Positions 46,790 through 57,409 of a stretch of DNA of 64,000 nt are shown piece by piece. This stretch comes from Prionace glauca (Eukaryota; Chordata; Chondrichthyes; Carcharhiniformes; Carcharhinidae): the NCBI GenBank assembly GCA_037974335.1, contig CM075760.1, positions 58,061,812 through 58,125,811 of the forward strand. Reading direction: 5' to 3'. Each line of letters begins with the position of its first letter. Within the stretch, counting starts at the first letter, position 1. Under the pieces are notes generated by a model. The model did no database searches. It was not told where the DNA came from and was given only the letters and a program-made list of their open reading frames with translations. A program made the position numbers and the translations under genes.

Positions 46790-47525
46790 AGAGTTGTTTT
46801 TATATGGTTTGTAGGCTGTGAGAAGAAATACGGTCTGGACAGTTGTTAACCAAGGCAGTAATCGAAACAAGGGGATTGTTTCATAAATGAATACGTGAAA
46901 CATAAATTACAATAGGAAAATAGACCACAGAGTAAAGTTCAGTACAGTATTTACATCGAACAACGCAATATTTACTGACAAGATAGTTTTGTGTAATCTG
47001 TTGAATTGCTTGTAAAAAGAATTCCAGAGCAATTCTGTTCTGAATGGAACTGAACATTACAGGTAGAAATTTTGAACTCTCCCACAAGGTGGCAGCAAGG
47101 CTCAGAACCAACTGCTTTTTAGCGGGATGTTTGGTTAATATTTCCACACCTCTGTAACAGTGAGGAACAATTAACACGTTTCATTTAATTATCAACATTT
47201 TCACCTGGCGTAAGCCTGTTTCCATTGCAGACTGATATTTTAAACAGTGTTAGTTTCCGATAACCCTATTTCACTGCATCGACAGAGCTAATTTCAGGAA
47301 ACTAACGGGAGTTTGTGTTGTGACTGGTGGGCAGCCAGTTTTGCAGCCACGACGTGAATGCAATAATCAGGCAGAAAGAATGTTCGGTTTGTGCCGTTTC
47401 TGATGGCATTTCTGCTAATTGTTCTCTGGGTCTTTGTGCACAGAAACGTATTCCAGTGTCAGTGTGTAACTGGCTGTTGTAAACAGTCCTCAGCAGACAG
47501 CAGCTGTGACCCAGAAACCCGCGGC
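46790..47525. other. No gene seen
   Basis: Downstream flank of V segment 2, which lies on the minus strand. No repeat or exon was recognised. Confidence 0.4.
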
Positions 47526-47564
47526 AGTTTTTGCACGAGAATTTCACTCGTTCTCATCACTGTG
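47526..47564 (-). promoter_or_regulatory. V recombination signal, 23-bp spacer, minus
   Basis: On the minus strand: heptamer CACAGTG (47564-47558), exactly 23 bases of spacer, and nonamer GCAAAAACT (47534-47526). Confidence 0.92.
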
Positions 47565-47846
47565 AGACTCTGCGCACAGTAATAGACCGCGGTGTCAGAC
47601 AACCGCAGCTCCGAGATTGTCAGTCGGTACAACCTGTCTGACTGCTGGACTCTATCTGAAAACCGGGTCCGAGCGAAATCGGCCTTGAATTCATAACTGT
47701 CGCTTGGGTCCCGGCGGACGGCAAACTCAGGCTGTCTGCCTGGGTACTGACGGTACCAGAATAAATAATCAGCGTCGGCGGTAAAGGAGCAGCTTGAAGT
47801 GACATATTTTCCCTCTGGCGGTGTGAGTGAGGATTCCCGCTGAGAT
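47565..47846 (-). CDS. T-cell-receptor-type V segment 2 (V exon, leader not found)
   Basis: V-set domain with SSCSF (first cysteine), YLFWYRQYPGRQPEFAVR, and LSDTAVYYCAQS directly before the recombination signal. It resembles shark TCR alpha/delta V families. An acceptor tattccag precedes 47846, but the open frame (SQRESSLTPPEG) would need a phase 2 join instead of the usual phase 1, or use of the ctcag site four bases further. No leader exon was recognised, and a repeat lies 130 bases upstream, so it may be a pseudogene that lost its leader. A gtaagt word at 47943-47938 could be the old leader donor. Confidence 0.78.
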
Positions 47847-47974
47847 CTGGAATACACATTTTAAAAAGTGAAATGATCAACTGAAGTGAAATGTGACTAT
47901 TAGTGGTTATCTCAATTAGTGGATCTCCCAATTCGACACTTACTGCGTTCAGGACTAATCATTGAGTTTAACAA

Positions 47975-48500
47975 CTTCAGATCATCTCCTCTCCTCCATC
48001 TTCATCCCAATTTCATTTATTTTGTTTTATTTCATTCTATCTTATTTATTTACTTTTTGTCGTTTTATGTCTTCTATATATATATTAACTTTCATTTTTG
48101 CATTATTTAAAATCTCATTTTCCAACTTGTCGTCCCTCCCCCTCCCCCTCCACCCCGCTCGGTCCATCTCCTACATTTCCTTTGCCCTGCCATTTCACAT
48201 TCTGATCACTTAATTGGCAGCCAGCAACACCCTTCTTAGCCATGATCACTACCATTTACATTCCCTTTGTTTTTGTATTTATATGTGATAAGTTTGCCAC
48301 CCACCCAACACCCATATCCCTCACCATTACAGTATAAATCTCTTCCAAATGTCTTGGTCTTCAGCTCTGACGAAGAGTCATCCAGACTTTGAACATTACT
48401 TCCATTCTCTCTTCACGGGTTTTTTCAGATCTGTTGAGATTTTTGAGCATTCTTGTTTCAGATTCCAGCATCCGCATAACACTTGTTTATACCGAGAAGC
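47975..48500 (+). repeat. Repeat with pyrimidine-rich body and tccagcatccgcat end
   Basis: Pyrimidine-rich (47980-48200), then gacgaagagtcatccagact, cttcacgggttttttcagat and gattccagcatccgcataac. The closing motif recurs near 34870 and, inverted, near 50710 and 53260. It is a dispersed repeat whose family I cannot name, lying just upstream of V segment 2. Confidence 0.55.
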
Positions 48501-48879
48501 ATTTGTCAGACAGACTTGTCCCTGGTACATAAAAAGAAAATGCTGAAGTAGAAATAAAACGCCAATTTAGCATGGACAGATTAGATTAAAATTCTTGCAG
48601 GCAGTTTCCCTGGAGATCTGCTGGTTGGGGTTCGGCACTTTCACAGCAGTGATACAATTCCAGGTCAGGGAATGAAGGTATATTGTTTTCCTATAGCAAA
48701 CAAGTTAAGTGGAGTTGGAATTATTTTCTGATCGAAAACATGAGTGATATTGGTGCCAGTTTCAACAGCAGAAAGAAAGATCTGTCCCACTCCACAATCC
48801 CGACAATTACCCACAGCAATTTATATTTGCACTGTCCTTTTTGGCTCCTCCAGTCAAAATGAAGAATGATATATTCTCA

Positions 48880-49178
48880 TAGAATCTCGACAGTATAAAA
48901 GAAGGCCGTTTGGCTCGTTGAATCCACGCGAACAATATTCCCACCCACGTCCGATTCCCGTAAACAAATAGATTTACCCCGCTAATCCCGCCAGCACTAG
49001 GGTCAATTCAGCATGGCTAAACTTAACCCACAGGTCTTTCGAAAAGAAACCGGAGCACCCGGAAGAAACCCACGCAGACACGGTGAGAACGTGCAAGCTT
49101 CACACAGACAGTGACGAGAGAAATTTAACCTGTGTCCCTGGCGCTGTGAGGCATCAGTGTTAATCACTGTGCCGCCCT
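48880..49178 (-). mobile_element. tRNA-derived SINE, minus
   Basis: On the minus strand: head (gcggcacagtgattaacact), body from tttcttccgggtgctccggt to gggttaagtttagccatgct, and an end with tcaacgagccaaacggcctt. The B box is eroded. Confidence 0.78.
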
Positions 49179-49179
49179 T

Positions 49180-49773
49180 TCTACTGCGTCCAATGTTACT
49201 GCAGCTCACTGAATTCAAAGTGCAGTGTTGGCATCAGCCTATGATAATCCATCTTGTGGAAATTCTGCTGATCAACATTATCTGATCACAGTTAATGGAC
49301 CATGGGTTCCAGCCCCACAGTGGGCGCCATTGTTTTTGAACTTTGCTGCTTTTCTGGGTGAACTCTCACTGTCCATTCTCGGGCAGCGTCACCGCTCAAA
49401 CTGAGTCTTTCTCCATCCCGCGCTGTTAATCTCGCAGCTACTGTTTCTGAGTGAAAACTGGCCCCACTTCACTGGCGTTGGGAGAGTGCACTGCTTAATT
49501 CAATTAAACGTTTTCTTGTCATTGAGCCCGAGATTTGGACCCAGATCAGAGAGATATTTGTGTCAGTAGAAACAATAAAATTTACCTCATTAATAGTCAG
49601 ATTTTAACCCGCATCGGCATTTTGTATCATGAGCTCTTTGCCGCCGATCGCTCTCTTTTGTTTTGTTCTTCACATGACATTTCCAATTCAGATGCGAAAG
49701 AGAAAATTTCCCTGGTACTGATTCCGACAGAACTGGAAGTAACGCAGGATTGTTGCACCGCAATAAATCTACA
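49180..49773. other. No gene seen
   Basis: Intergenic sequence before tRNA-Glu, with nothing recognised. Confidence 0.35.
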
Positions 49774-49845
49774 TTCCCTGACCGGGAATCGAACCCGGGC
49801 CACGGCGGTGAAAACGCCGAATCCTAACCACTAGACCACCAGGGA
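49774..49845 (-). tRNA. tRNA-Glu (UUC)
   Basis: 72 nt, minus strand: TCCCTGGTGGTCTAGTGGTT, anticodon loop TTTTCAC on a CGGCG/CGCCG stem (anticodon TTC), B box GGTTCGATTCC, T stem CCGGG/CCCGG, acceptor pairing with TCAGGGA and discriminator A. All arms fold. No clear TTTT was seen immediately after. Confidence 0.93.
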
Positions 49846-50459
49846 AGTTAACCCACCCTTTTTAAAATAATAATTTATCCACGAATCACCTGCTTTTTAT
49901 TTTATTTCGGATTTTTTTATTCACCAAATGCAAATTTACCCTTCAAATTGTCATGTTTATACCACACACAAGTGAGTGCTTCAGCCAATGAAAGCAGTGA
50001 AGCCTCTTAGCTGGAACATGAAATTGACAGTGAGGTGAAATAGTCCCGCAAGCTACTCAGGTGACACCTTCAATTTCCAAAACACATCAAACTTATCACT
50101 GTGGCTTCTGTGGAACTTACAAGGTAACACAAGGCAGACGTTCAACACGGAGGGCAAGTGGCACAAGTCATTTACCAAACTATATCATGTCGCTTCTCTT
50201 CCTGATTTTGTTGCTGCCTCTCTTCCAGCTCCTTCTGGCCGTTCAGCTCCCCGGGTGAATTCGCTGCTTGATACAGACACAGACAGTTGGTGAACACGAA
50301 CTTTACCTGGAAAGCAGGGAAATCCAATGTATGACACACGGCATTGAGAGGAGATGGAGTTTAGAGATGACAGTACAAAGAGACAGAGATATCTCATCTT
50401 CCTGATCGAGTTACTGATGGCAGGAATGTACACTGTGCGAATTTTCCACTGTCACCCTC
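49846..50459. other. No gene seen
   Basis: Intergenic. A short minus-strand frame at 50185-50433 has no recognised domain. Confidence 0.35.
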
Positions 50460-50600
50460 TCAAAGAACAAAGAACAAAGAACAACCCAGCACGGGAAACA
50501 GGCCCTTCGGCCCAACGAGCCGGCGCCGCCGCATCCTCCTACACCTATTCTACCCTGAGTGTCTACGAGTCTCCTTCCAGCCGAGAGCACGAAGTTTAGT
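50460..50600 (-). mobile_element. CR1-like LINE, class B, 3' tail only
   Basis: Starts with the reversed class B tail (aaagaacaaagaacaaagaa), then gggaaacaggcccttcggcc and the gccgcatcctcctacacc block seen in class B 3' UTRs (for example 5700-5740). It is an extremely 5'-truncated insertion. Confidence 0.8.
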
Positions 50601-50609
50601 TTTGAAGTG

Positions 50610-51010
50610 TTTGAAGCCTTGCTACAGTAATTCAGGGTTTTGTTGAGACCACATTTGGAATAGTGTGTGCAGTTCGGATCCCCGCATTTTAGACAGAATA
50701 AAATCTGACAACGCTGGAATCTGAATCAAAAGCAGAAAACGCTGGAAAATCTCAACAGTTTAACGAGAAAGAATAGACAGCATTTAAAAGCTGAAACATT
50801 ACTTCTCCTGATCCGGGAATCTAAAACAGGATCTCAGGATAAGGCGTTGATTATTGAGAATTGCGATGAGGAGAAATTGTTTCACTCAAAGGCTCGTGAA
50901 TCTTAGGAATTCTCAACTCCAGAGGGTGAGAGATGCTCCATCATTGAACACATTTCAGTTTGGGTTAGATAGATTTATGATCTATCCAGGAATGAATGGA
51001 AATAGGGATA
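50610..51010 (+). mobile_element. Old CR1-like LINE C-terminal fragment with a repeat inside
   Basis: LINE sequence tgttgagaccacatttggaa at 50640 and MRRNCFTQRLVNLRNSQLQ at 50866-50920 are separated by a piece (about 50695-50835) with gaaaacgctggaaaatctca, the dispersed repeat also seen at 53260. It is old and shortened. Confidence 0.65.
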
Positions 51011-51256
51011 TGGAACAGGAACAAATGCTCAGTCACAAGTTCATGTTTCGGTTGTAGTTTTTAAGTTTAATGGCATAATGGAAGCATGTATATAATGTTA
51101 TATGTAATATGTTTGAAGCCGTTCGTCATTAAATAATGTTGGTAACATTAGACAACAGTAACAATTGAGAGCTTTATTTTTTTGACGCCCACAGATCCAT
51201 TGACAAACCGCAACTGTTTGCCTCTGAATGCTGATGGTAAAAAGATAGTAAAATTC

Positions 51257-51330
51257 CGTCCCTGGGTGGGATCGAACCACCAACCTTTCAGTTAACAGCC
51301 GAACGCGCTAACCAATTGCACCACAGAGAC
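51257..51330 (-). tRNA. tRNA-Asn (GUU)
   Basis: 74 nt, minus strand: GTCTCTGTGGTGCAATTGG, anticodon loop CTGTTAA (anticodon GTT), B box GGTTCGATCCC, T stem TGGTG..CACC-type pairing, acceptor with CAGGGAC and discriminator G. A TTTT run follows within 10 bases downstream. It looks functional. Confidence 0.93.
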
Positions 51331-52257
51331 TGCGATAGTTAAATATCTTCTAAATTAGTATGTCAATAACCACAATTCTATTTCTGCAAAACCTGTTCGA
51401 GAACTGCAGCATGACCGCACTGTTTACAATTCTATACAAGTCTCTTTAGTTCCGTTGATCCCGCAGCACTGCTGTAGTGTGTTGGTTATTCCCTTTCTCC
51501 TATGAACGGGCTGGTAAAATGAATCCATGTCTCTTACCACAGGGAAGAATTCAACGGGAGGGAAGGGAACCGACCACCAGGAGCCCAGCGATCCAATATT
51601 TTCCACTCAATCTTCAATAACACCATTCGCAGCTACACCTCCATCCGAATATTATGATCCATTTCCCTCAGGATTTGTTCCAAGATTTATTTTTTCCCTT
51701 GATTTCTTCTCCTCACTTTGACATAAGTTTCGCTTCAAGAAACAACACAAATGGAGTTGCAAATCTGAGGGCGAACAGTGGGAAACAAGTCACAGGATAA
51801 CACAAATCCCATGGTGCTGATTTCCAGATTCACAACACTCAGCTTTTCAACCAAATGGGGCAATTTATCACTGAAAAGTTGTGGAAAGTTGGTGTGAATT
51901 GTGTTTGAGAATCACTCGGATCTTGGGTAAATGCTACTCGAAGGTTCAGTGAGCCGGATATAATCTATCTGCGTTTTGCTGAGCTTGTGTTCGGTGTATG
52001 GGGAGGTTTGAACGGGGTTGGACCTTGCGTCCCAGGAATGGGCAGTAACCCGCTGACTGAAGCTGCAGTCTCCGCTTTCTGCTGGCGATTGGAGACTGCG
52101 GGATATAATCCTGCTGCTTCTCACTGTGGAGCCGGGGAAAGCAGAATCTTTGATGGGTTTGTTCCCCGGTCAGAAATGAGGCCTCGAATAACGGGTATTA
52201 ATGGAGGTAACGCTGCTGTAGCCTTTAATAATGTGACAAAAATAAGCAAAGCGCCCT
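51331..52257. other. No gene seen; contains a duplicated block
   Basis: 52070-52200 (tttctgctggcgattggaga to ggcctcgaataacg) recurs in diverged form at 52875-53005, on the other side of tRNA-Ile. A stretch near 51470-51520 is weakly like tRNA-Val. No coding gene was recognised. Confidence 0.45.
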
Positions 52258-52352
52258 TCTCCAGTGGCGCAATCGGTTAGCGCGCGGTACTTATACAGCA
52301 GTGCAGCCAGCCGGCTATGCTGAGGTTGTGAGTTCGACTCTCACGTGGAGCA
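52258..52352 (+). tRNA. tRNA-Ile (UAU) with intron
   Basis: A box tggcgcaatcggttagcgcg, anticodon loop region CTTATA followed by an intron of about 21-22 bases (cagcagtgcagccagccggc), then TGCTGAGG. The T arm is GTGAG-TTCGACT-CTCAC, and a run of T follows at 52357. The match to vertebrate tRNA-Ile(UAU), which always carries an intron, is good. The acceptor stem has mismatches at its first and last pairs (first base T instead of G; G opposite G), so activity is uncertain. Confidence 0.8.
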
Positions 52353-52360
52353 CACGTTTT

Positions 52361-52640
52361 TTGGTGAGAAGATCGTCCAGTGGTCGAATCCCTTGACCAG
52401 CCCGTAATCCGGGGATCACCAGGGCGCTGGTGGAATTTAAAAACAACAAAACGATTGGATTAGGAATCGATTGATGATCATGAAAATGCTGTCTATTGTT
52501 GAGGAAAGAATCATGATTCACTTATGTCCTTCAGGGAAGGAAATCTGTTGTGAGACGGTCTGGCGTACATACGACTCCAGAGCCACAGCAAAGTGGTTGT
52601 CCCTCAACTGGGGATGGGCAATCAATGTTGGTCAGCGGCG
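52361..52640 (+). mobile_element. SINE (second family), plus
   Basis: Degenerate tRNA-like head with ggtcgaatccc, ggcgctggtggaatttaaaa, then ggaatcgattgatgatcatg, cttcagggaaggaaatctg, gactccagagccacagcaa and gggatgggcaatcaatgttg. It has the same order as the minus copy at 6480-6770. It lies directly after tRNA-Ile. Confidence 0.75.
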
Positions 52641-52874
52641 CGCATGCTCCAGCAAGGAAAGGAAGATCCGGAATGTGTGGGTTTGAGAGAAGCTTTCTGA
52701 ACTGTCGGAGCTGGAAATGGGCGTCAGTGAATAATGTCGCGTTTGAATGAGCAGAGAACTTTAGATGGATGGGGGAATGTAACATGCAGTGTAAAATACT
52801 CTGCTGAGTTAATTGTCAACGACAAATCCTCACTTTGAGTTTAACGAAATGTACAGGTGCATCTGCAGTCGCGC

Positions 52875-53005
52875 CTTTCTGCTGTTAGGGGGTGATTGGA
52901 GAGTGCGGGTTAAAATCTGTCCCTGTCTCCAATGTGGAGCCGGAGAAGAGAGAATCATTGTTGGGTTTGTTTTCCGGTCTGAAACGTGGCTTCGAGTGAC
53001 TGTTA
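52875..53005 (+). repeat. Diverged copy of the block before tRNA-Ile
   Basis: Shares ctttctgctg, gcgattggaga/gtgattggagagt, tgtggagccgg and ggtttgtt..ccggtc with 52070-52200. No tRNA follows this copy; a T/pyrimidine run starts instead. Confidence 0.65.
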
Positions 53006-53254
53006 TTTTTTTTTTCCTTTTTGTCTCCTCTAAATTAATATTTCGTTTTCAATTTCTTTCTCTTCTCCATCATACAGTTTGCATATTTCTTTTTCTCAGA
53101 AACAAAAAAAAATAGCGATTTTTTTGACTGTACTTCATACAAAGCAGAATATCATGGGAGTCCTCCACCAGTCCCGTAGCATCAGAGGAAACTGCACTGA
53201 CAAGACACGCTGTAAATTTGAAGCCTTTTGTGTTTTATATCAGTTAGTTCAACG

Positions 53255-53410
53255 AAGATAAACACAAAATACTGCAGATGTTGAAATGTGATACAGAAAC
53301 TGAAAATGCTGGAAAACCTCAGCAGGTCTGATAACATCTGTGGAAAGAGGATAGAGCTTAAGTTTCGAGTCTGGGAGACCCTTCCTCGGAGCTTAGTTCG
53401 GACTCGAAAC
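53255..53410 (-). repeat. Dispersed repeat (tgctggaaaacctcagcag type)
   Basis: Contains aatactgcagatgttgaaat, gaaaatgctggaaaacctca and gtctgataacatctgtggaa. The reverse complement ends like the 48460 and 34870 copies (ccagcat..gcagtattt). Family not named. Confidence 0.6.
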
Positions 53411-53997
53411 GTTGGTTCAATTAGTTCAGTGAAGTTGCCCAGTCCATTATGGCAATACCTTCGTTGAGCTGGACTTTCCTCCAGCGAAAGAAAATCGTTT
53501 TCAAATAGGAATCGTCAATTGAAAATATAGATGCGTTTGCCAGAATTAAGTGATTTAAGATGTCAGTAGTGAATATAACCAAACTGAATTTGACCTGACA
53601 ACATTCAGTTGAGCCATGTGAAGTAGATCTCTCGGGCACCTGAGAATTTGCTGGGATGATTCTGGTCGACATTGAACAGACGCAAGCCAGTCTGGGCATT
53701 TACACGGCGATTGTAACCAGGTTGGACTGGAACCGTTTCTACTACATTACAGATATTGAGCAAAGTACCCCAAAATCCAATGTAGCAGTGCAGAGCCGGG
53801 GACGTTCGGACGGGGAGGAATTCGTAAGATGTGTATTGGAAGGGTCCTTGCAGCAGTATGTAGATATCCCGACTAGAGAGGGGGCTATACTGGATTTAGT
53901 TCTGGTCAATGAGCCGGGTCAGGTGATTGAGGTTGCGGCAGGTGAACCTGTGGCTAATAGTGACCACAACTCTGTCTACTTTAGGATACAAATGGAA

Positions 53998-54182
53998 AAA
54001 GATGAGGATAGCGAACATGGTACTGTTGTTTAAAAAGGGTAGGAGGGATAACCCGGGTAACTATAGGCCGGTGAGTTTACCGGCAGTGGTAGGCAAGTTG
54101 ATGGAGAGGATTCTTAGGGATAGGATGTATGAGCACTTTTAGCGTTGCGAACTGATTAAGGATACGCAGCGTGGCTTTGTCC
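53998..54182 (+). repeat. Misplaced copy of an RT segment from the same LINE
   Basis: Nearly identical to about 54948-55125 (VPLFKKG-type block through NYRPVSL to the DTQRGFV region). It lies between the endonuclease end (QMEKDED) and the linker that normally follows directly. Differences include agtttaccggca against agtttaacgtca and a stop replacing a residue of EHLER. Confidence 0.87.
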
Positions 54183-56034
54183 GAAGGGGAGGGTGCTAAA
54201 TTGGGGGAGGGCTATATACAGCCGGAATGGGCAGGAGCTTAGGGATACAGACTGGGATAGGCTGTTGGAGGGCAAGTCTACGTTAGGCATGTGGGAGTCT
54301 TTCAAGGGAAAACTGCAATGGGTGCAGGAAAGGCATGTGCCGGTTAGGAGGAAGGATGGGAAACGTAGGATTAGAGAGCCATGGATTACTAGAGACATAG
54401 AAGACCTGGTTAGTAAGAAACGAGAGACGTATGTCAGGTCTAAGCAGCTGGGAACGGAGAGAGCGTTGGAGGAGCACAGAGAGAGTAGGAGGGATCTCAA
54501 AAGGGGAGTTATGAGGGTAAAAAGGGGGCATGAGAGGGCTTTGGCAGGTAGGATTAAGGAAAATCCAAAGGCGTTTTACTTCTATGTTAGGAGCAAAAGG
54601 GTGGGTAGGGGTAAAATCGGTCCTCTCAGGGGCAGACGAGGGGAATTGTGCTTAGAGTCTGAGGGAATGGGGGAGATCCTGAATGAATACTTTGCATCGG
54701 TATTCACGAAGGAGAGGGGCTTGATGTCTGGTCCGGTCATCGAGGGAACTGTAGACCAATTGAAGGATCTATCGATTACGAGGGAACAAGTATTAGGGCT
54801 TTTAGGTAGCATTAAAACTGTTAAATCTCCGGGGCCCGATGGCATTTATCCTAGGCTGCCTAGGGAGGCGCGAGATGAGATTGCTGGGCCTCTGACGCAA
54901 ATCTTTGTCTCTTCTTTGGACACAGGTGAGGTCCCAGAGGACTGGAGGATAGTGAACGTGGTACTGTTGTTTAAAAAGGGTAGGAGGGATAACCCGGGTA
55001 ACTATAGGCCGGTGAGTTTAACGTCAGTGGTAGGCAAGTTGATGGAGAGGATTCTTAGGGATAGGATGTATGAGCACTTAGAGCGTTGCGATCTGATTAA
55101 GGATACACAGCGTGGCTTTGTAAAGTCTTGCCTTACGAATCTGGTAGAATTTTTTGAGGAGGTGACAAAAACGGTCGACGAAGGACGAGCCGTTGATTTC
55201 AGTAAGGCATTTGACAAAGTCCCTCATGGTAGGTTGGTAGAAAAGATTAAGGCTCATGGAATACATGGCCAGGTATCTAGATGGGTGAAGAACTGGCTTG
55301 CTAAGTGGAGACAGAGAGTAGTAGTGGAGGGGTCCTTTTCTAGCTGGAGGTCTATCACTAGTGGTGTGTTGCAGGACTCAGTACTGGGACCTCTTCTCTT
55401 TGTGGTGTATATAAATGACTTGGAAGAGGGAATAAGTGGTGTGATCAGCAAATTTGCTGATGACACCAAGATGGCTGGATTGGCAGGCAGTGAGGAGCAG
55501 TGATTGGCAATACAACGGGATATTGATAGGCTGGTATATTGGGCAGATACATGGCAAATGGAGTTTAATCCAGATAAATGTGAGGTGATGCATTTTGGCC
55601 GGAATAATGTAGGGAGGAGTTATATGATAAAGGGTAAGTCCATAAGGAGTATAGAATCGCAGCGAGACCTGGGGGTGCAAGTGCATAATCTTTGAAGGTG
55701 GCAGTACAAGTGGAGAAGGTTGTGAAGAAAGCCTATGGTATGTTAGCCTTTATAGGAAGGGGTATAGAATATAAGAGCTGGAGTCTAATGTTGCAGTTGT
55801 ATAGAACTTTGGTTAGGCCGCATTTGGAGTACTGCGTCCAGTTCTGGTCGCCTTACTACCGGAAGGACGTGGAGACTCTGGAGAGAGTGCGGAGGAGGTT
55901 TACCAGGATGTTGCCTGGTATGGAAGGACTGGGGTATGAGGAAAGATTGAAGAAATTGGGGCTCTTTTCCCTTGAAAGACAGCGACTGAGGGGGGATCTA
56001 ATAGAGGTATATAAGATTATGAATGGTATTTTTT

Positions 56035-56372
56035 TTATAGAATAGAACCCTACAGTGCAGAAACAGGCCCTTCGGCCCATCGGGTCTGCACCGAACACAA
56101 TCCCACCCAGACCCTATCCCCACACATTTTACCTGCTAATCCCTCTAACCTACACATCCCAGGATACTAAGGGACAATTTTAGCATAGCCAATGAACCTA
56201 ACCCGCACATCTTTGGACTGTGGGAGGAAACCGGTGCACCCGGAGAAAACCCACGCAGACACGAGGAGAATGTGCAAACTCCACACAGGCAGTGACCCGA
56301 GCCGGGAATCGAACCCAGGACCCTGGAGCTGTGAAGCAGCAGTGCTAACCACTGTGCTACCGTACCGCCCCA
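56035..56372 (-). mobile_element. tRNA-derived SINE, full length, nested in the class B LINE
   Basis: Minus strand: head at the high end (gggcggtacggtagcacagt), B box ggttcgattcccggctcggg, body, then gggccgaagggcctgtttct and a ttctat tail at the low end, preceded by a T run. It is very close to the copy at 6901-7252, so it is a young insertion. Confidence 0.9.
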
Positions 56373-57409
56373 ATAGATAGAGTAAACAGAGGTAAGCTAT
56401 TTCCTATGATAGAGACACACAGTACGAGGGGCCATGGGCTAAAGGTGAGGGAGGAGATGTAAAACACAGATATTAGTGGGATGTTTTTCACACAGAGGGT
56501 GGTGGGGGTATGGAATGCTCTGCCAAGTAAGGTGATGGAGGCAAGCACGCTAGAGTTGTTTAAGAGTAACTTAGACAGGCACATGAGTGGGCTGGAGATG
56601 GGTGGATATAGGAGATTGTTTTAAATAAGGTTCATTAGCATTGGGGCGTCCCTGGTAAGATGAATGAATATGGTATGATAATAATGTTTTTTCTCCTTTC
56701 ATTCACAGGTTTTAAGTCCGCCTTGTGTCCAACGAGAGGCATTCACGCGATGGGTCGTACTTGGGCTGCTCATGGTTGTTCGAGATTGGCCCAGTGCTTC
56801 ATGTCGTTAGTGTGTGCCTAAACTGGACCAGATACTGGGCAAGACGACAGCTCAGTGACTATCACTGATTGCTGTGCAGACACATGGATTTGGGCCAGTA
56901 TCTGTGGGAGTTTGCGCATTCTCCCCGTGCTTGTGTGAGTTTTCTCCGGGTGCTCCGGTTTCCTCCCACACCCCAATGATCTGCTATTAGGCTGATTGGC
57001 AGTAATAAATTGTCCCTCAATTAGTTTCCCTCAATGTGGATGGCCATAAAACAATAGATAAGGGTCATGGGTGGAGGGGGGGACTGGTAATGTTAAAATG
57101 GCGGCGCGAGCTCGTTGGGCCGAAGGGCCTGTTTCCCGGACCGTTTTTGTTCTTTGTTCTTTCTTTGTTCGGCCTGAAAGTAACTGAAATGGACTGGAAA
57201 TTAAACTTGGCCAAATTGATGTAATTGAAATGTCCTGGCAAAAATTAACATAATCGTGAAGAAAGGCGACTCCGAACGTAGCCATAGTTAAGTGTCCTTT
57301 CCATGGTCACTAATAGATGGCTAGAAGTGGGTTGACTCAATGAAAGATCTTTAGAACTAAATTGCATCCTATCATTTGGTCGGCATTTTGAACATTTCTG
57401 TTCTGTTTT

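Larger units (their letters stand above)
53790..57170 (+). mobile_element. CR1-like LINE, class B, long copy with internal duplication and SINE insertion
   Basis: Starts in the endonuclease (EEFVRCVLEGSLQQY, TREGAILDLVLVNEPGQ, NSDHNSVYF). A 185-base block of RT sequence is then misplaced at 53998-54182. The normal linker and RT frame follow at 54193-55503 ([83 protein letters not shown]). Stops or shifts at 55500 and 55690 precede the C-terminal part (LVRPHLEYCVQFWSPYYRKD). A SINE interrupts at 56035-56372. The end of ORF2 and the class B 3' UTR run to a ttctttgttc tail. YMD before FSKAFD is deleted. Confidence 0.87.

Noticed and set aside
51468-51520. tRNA-Val-like 5' half (ctgtagtgtgttggttatt)
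   Set aside because: Only the A-box side resembles tRNA-Val. There is no anticodon arm, B box or acceptor pairing.
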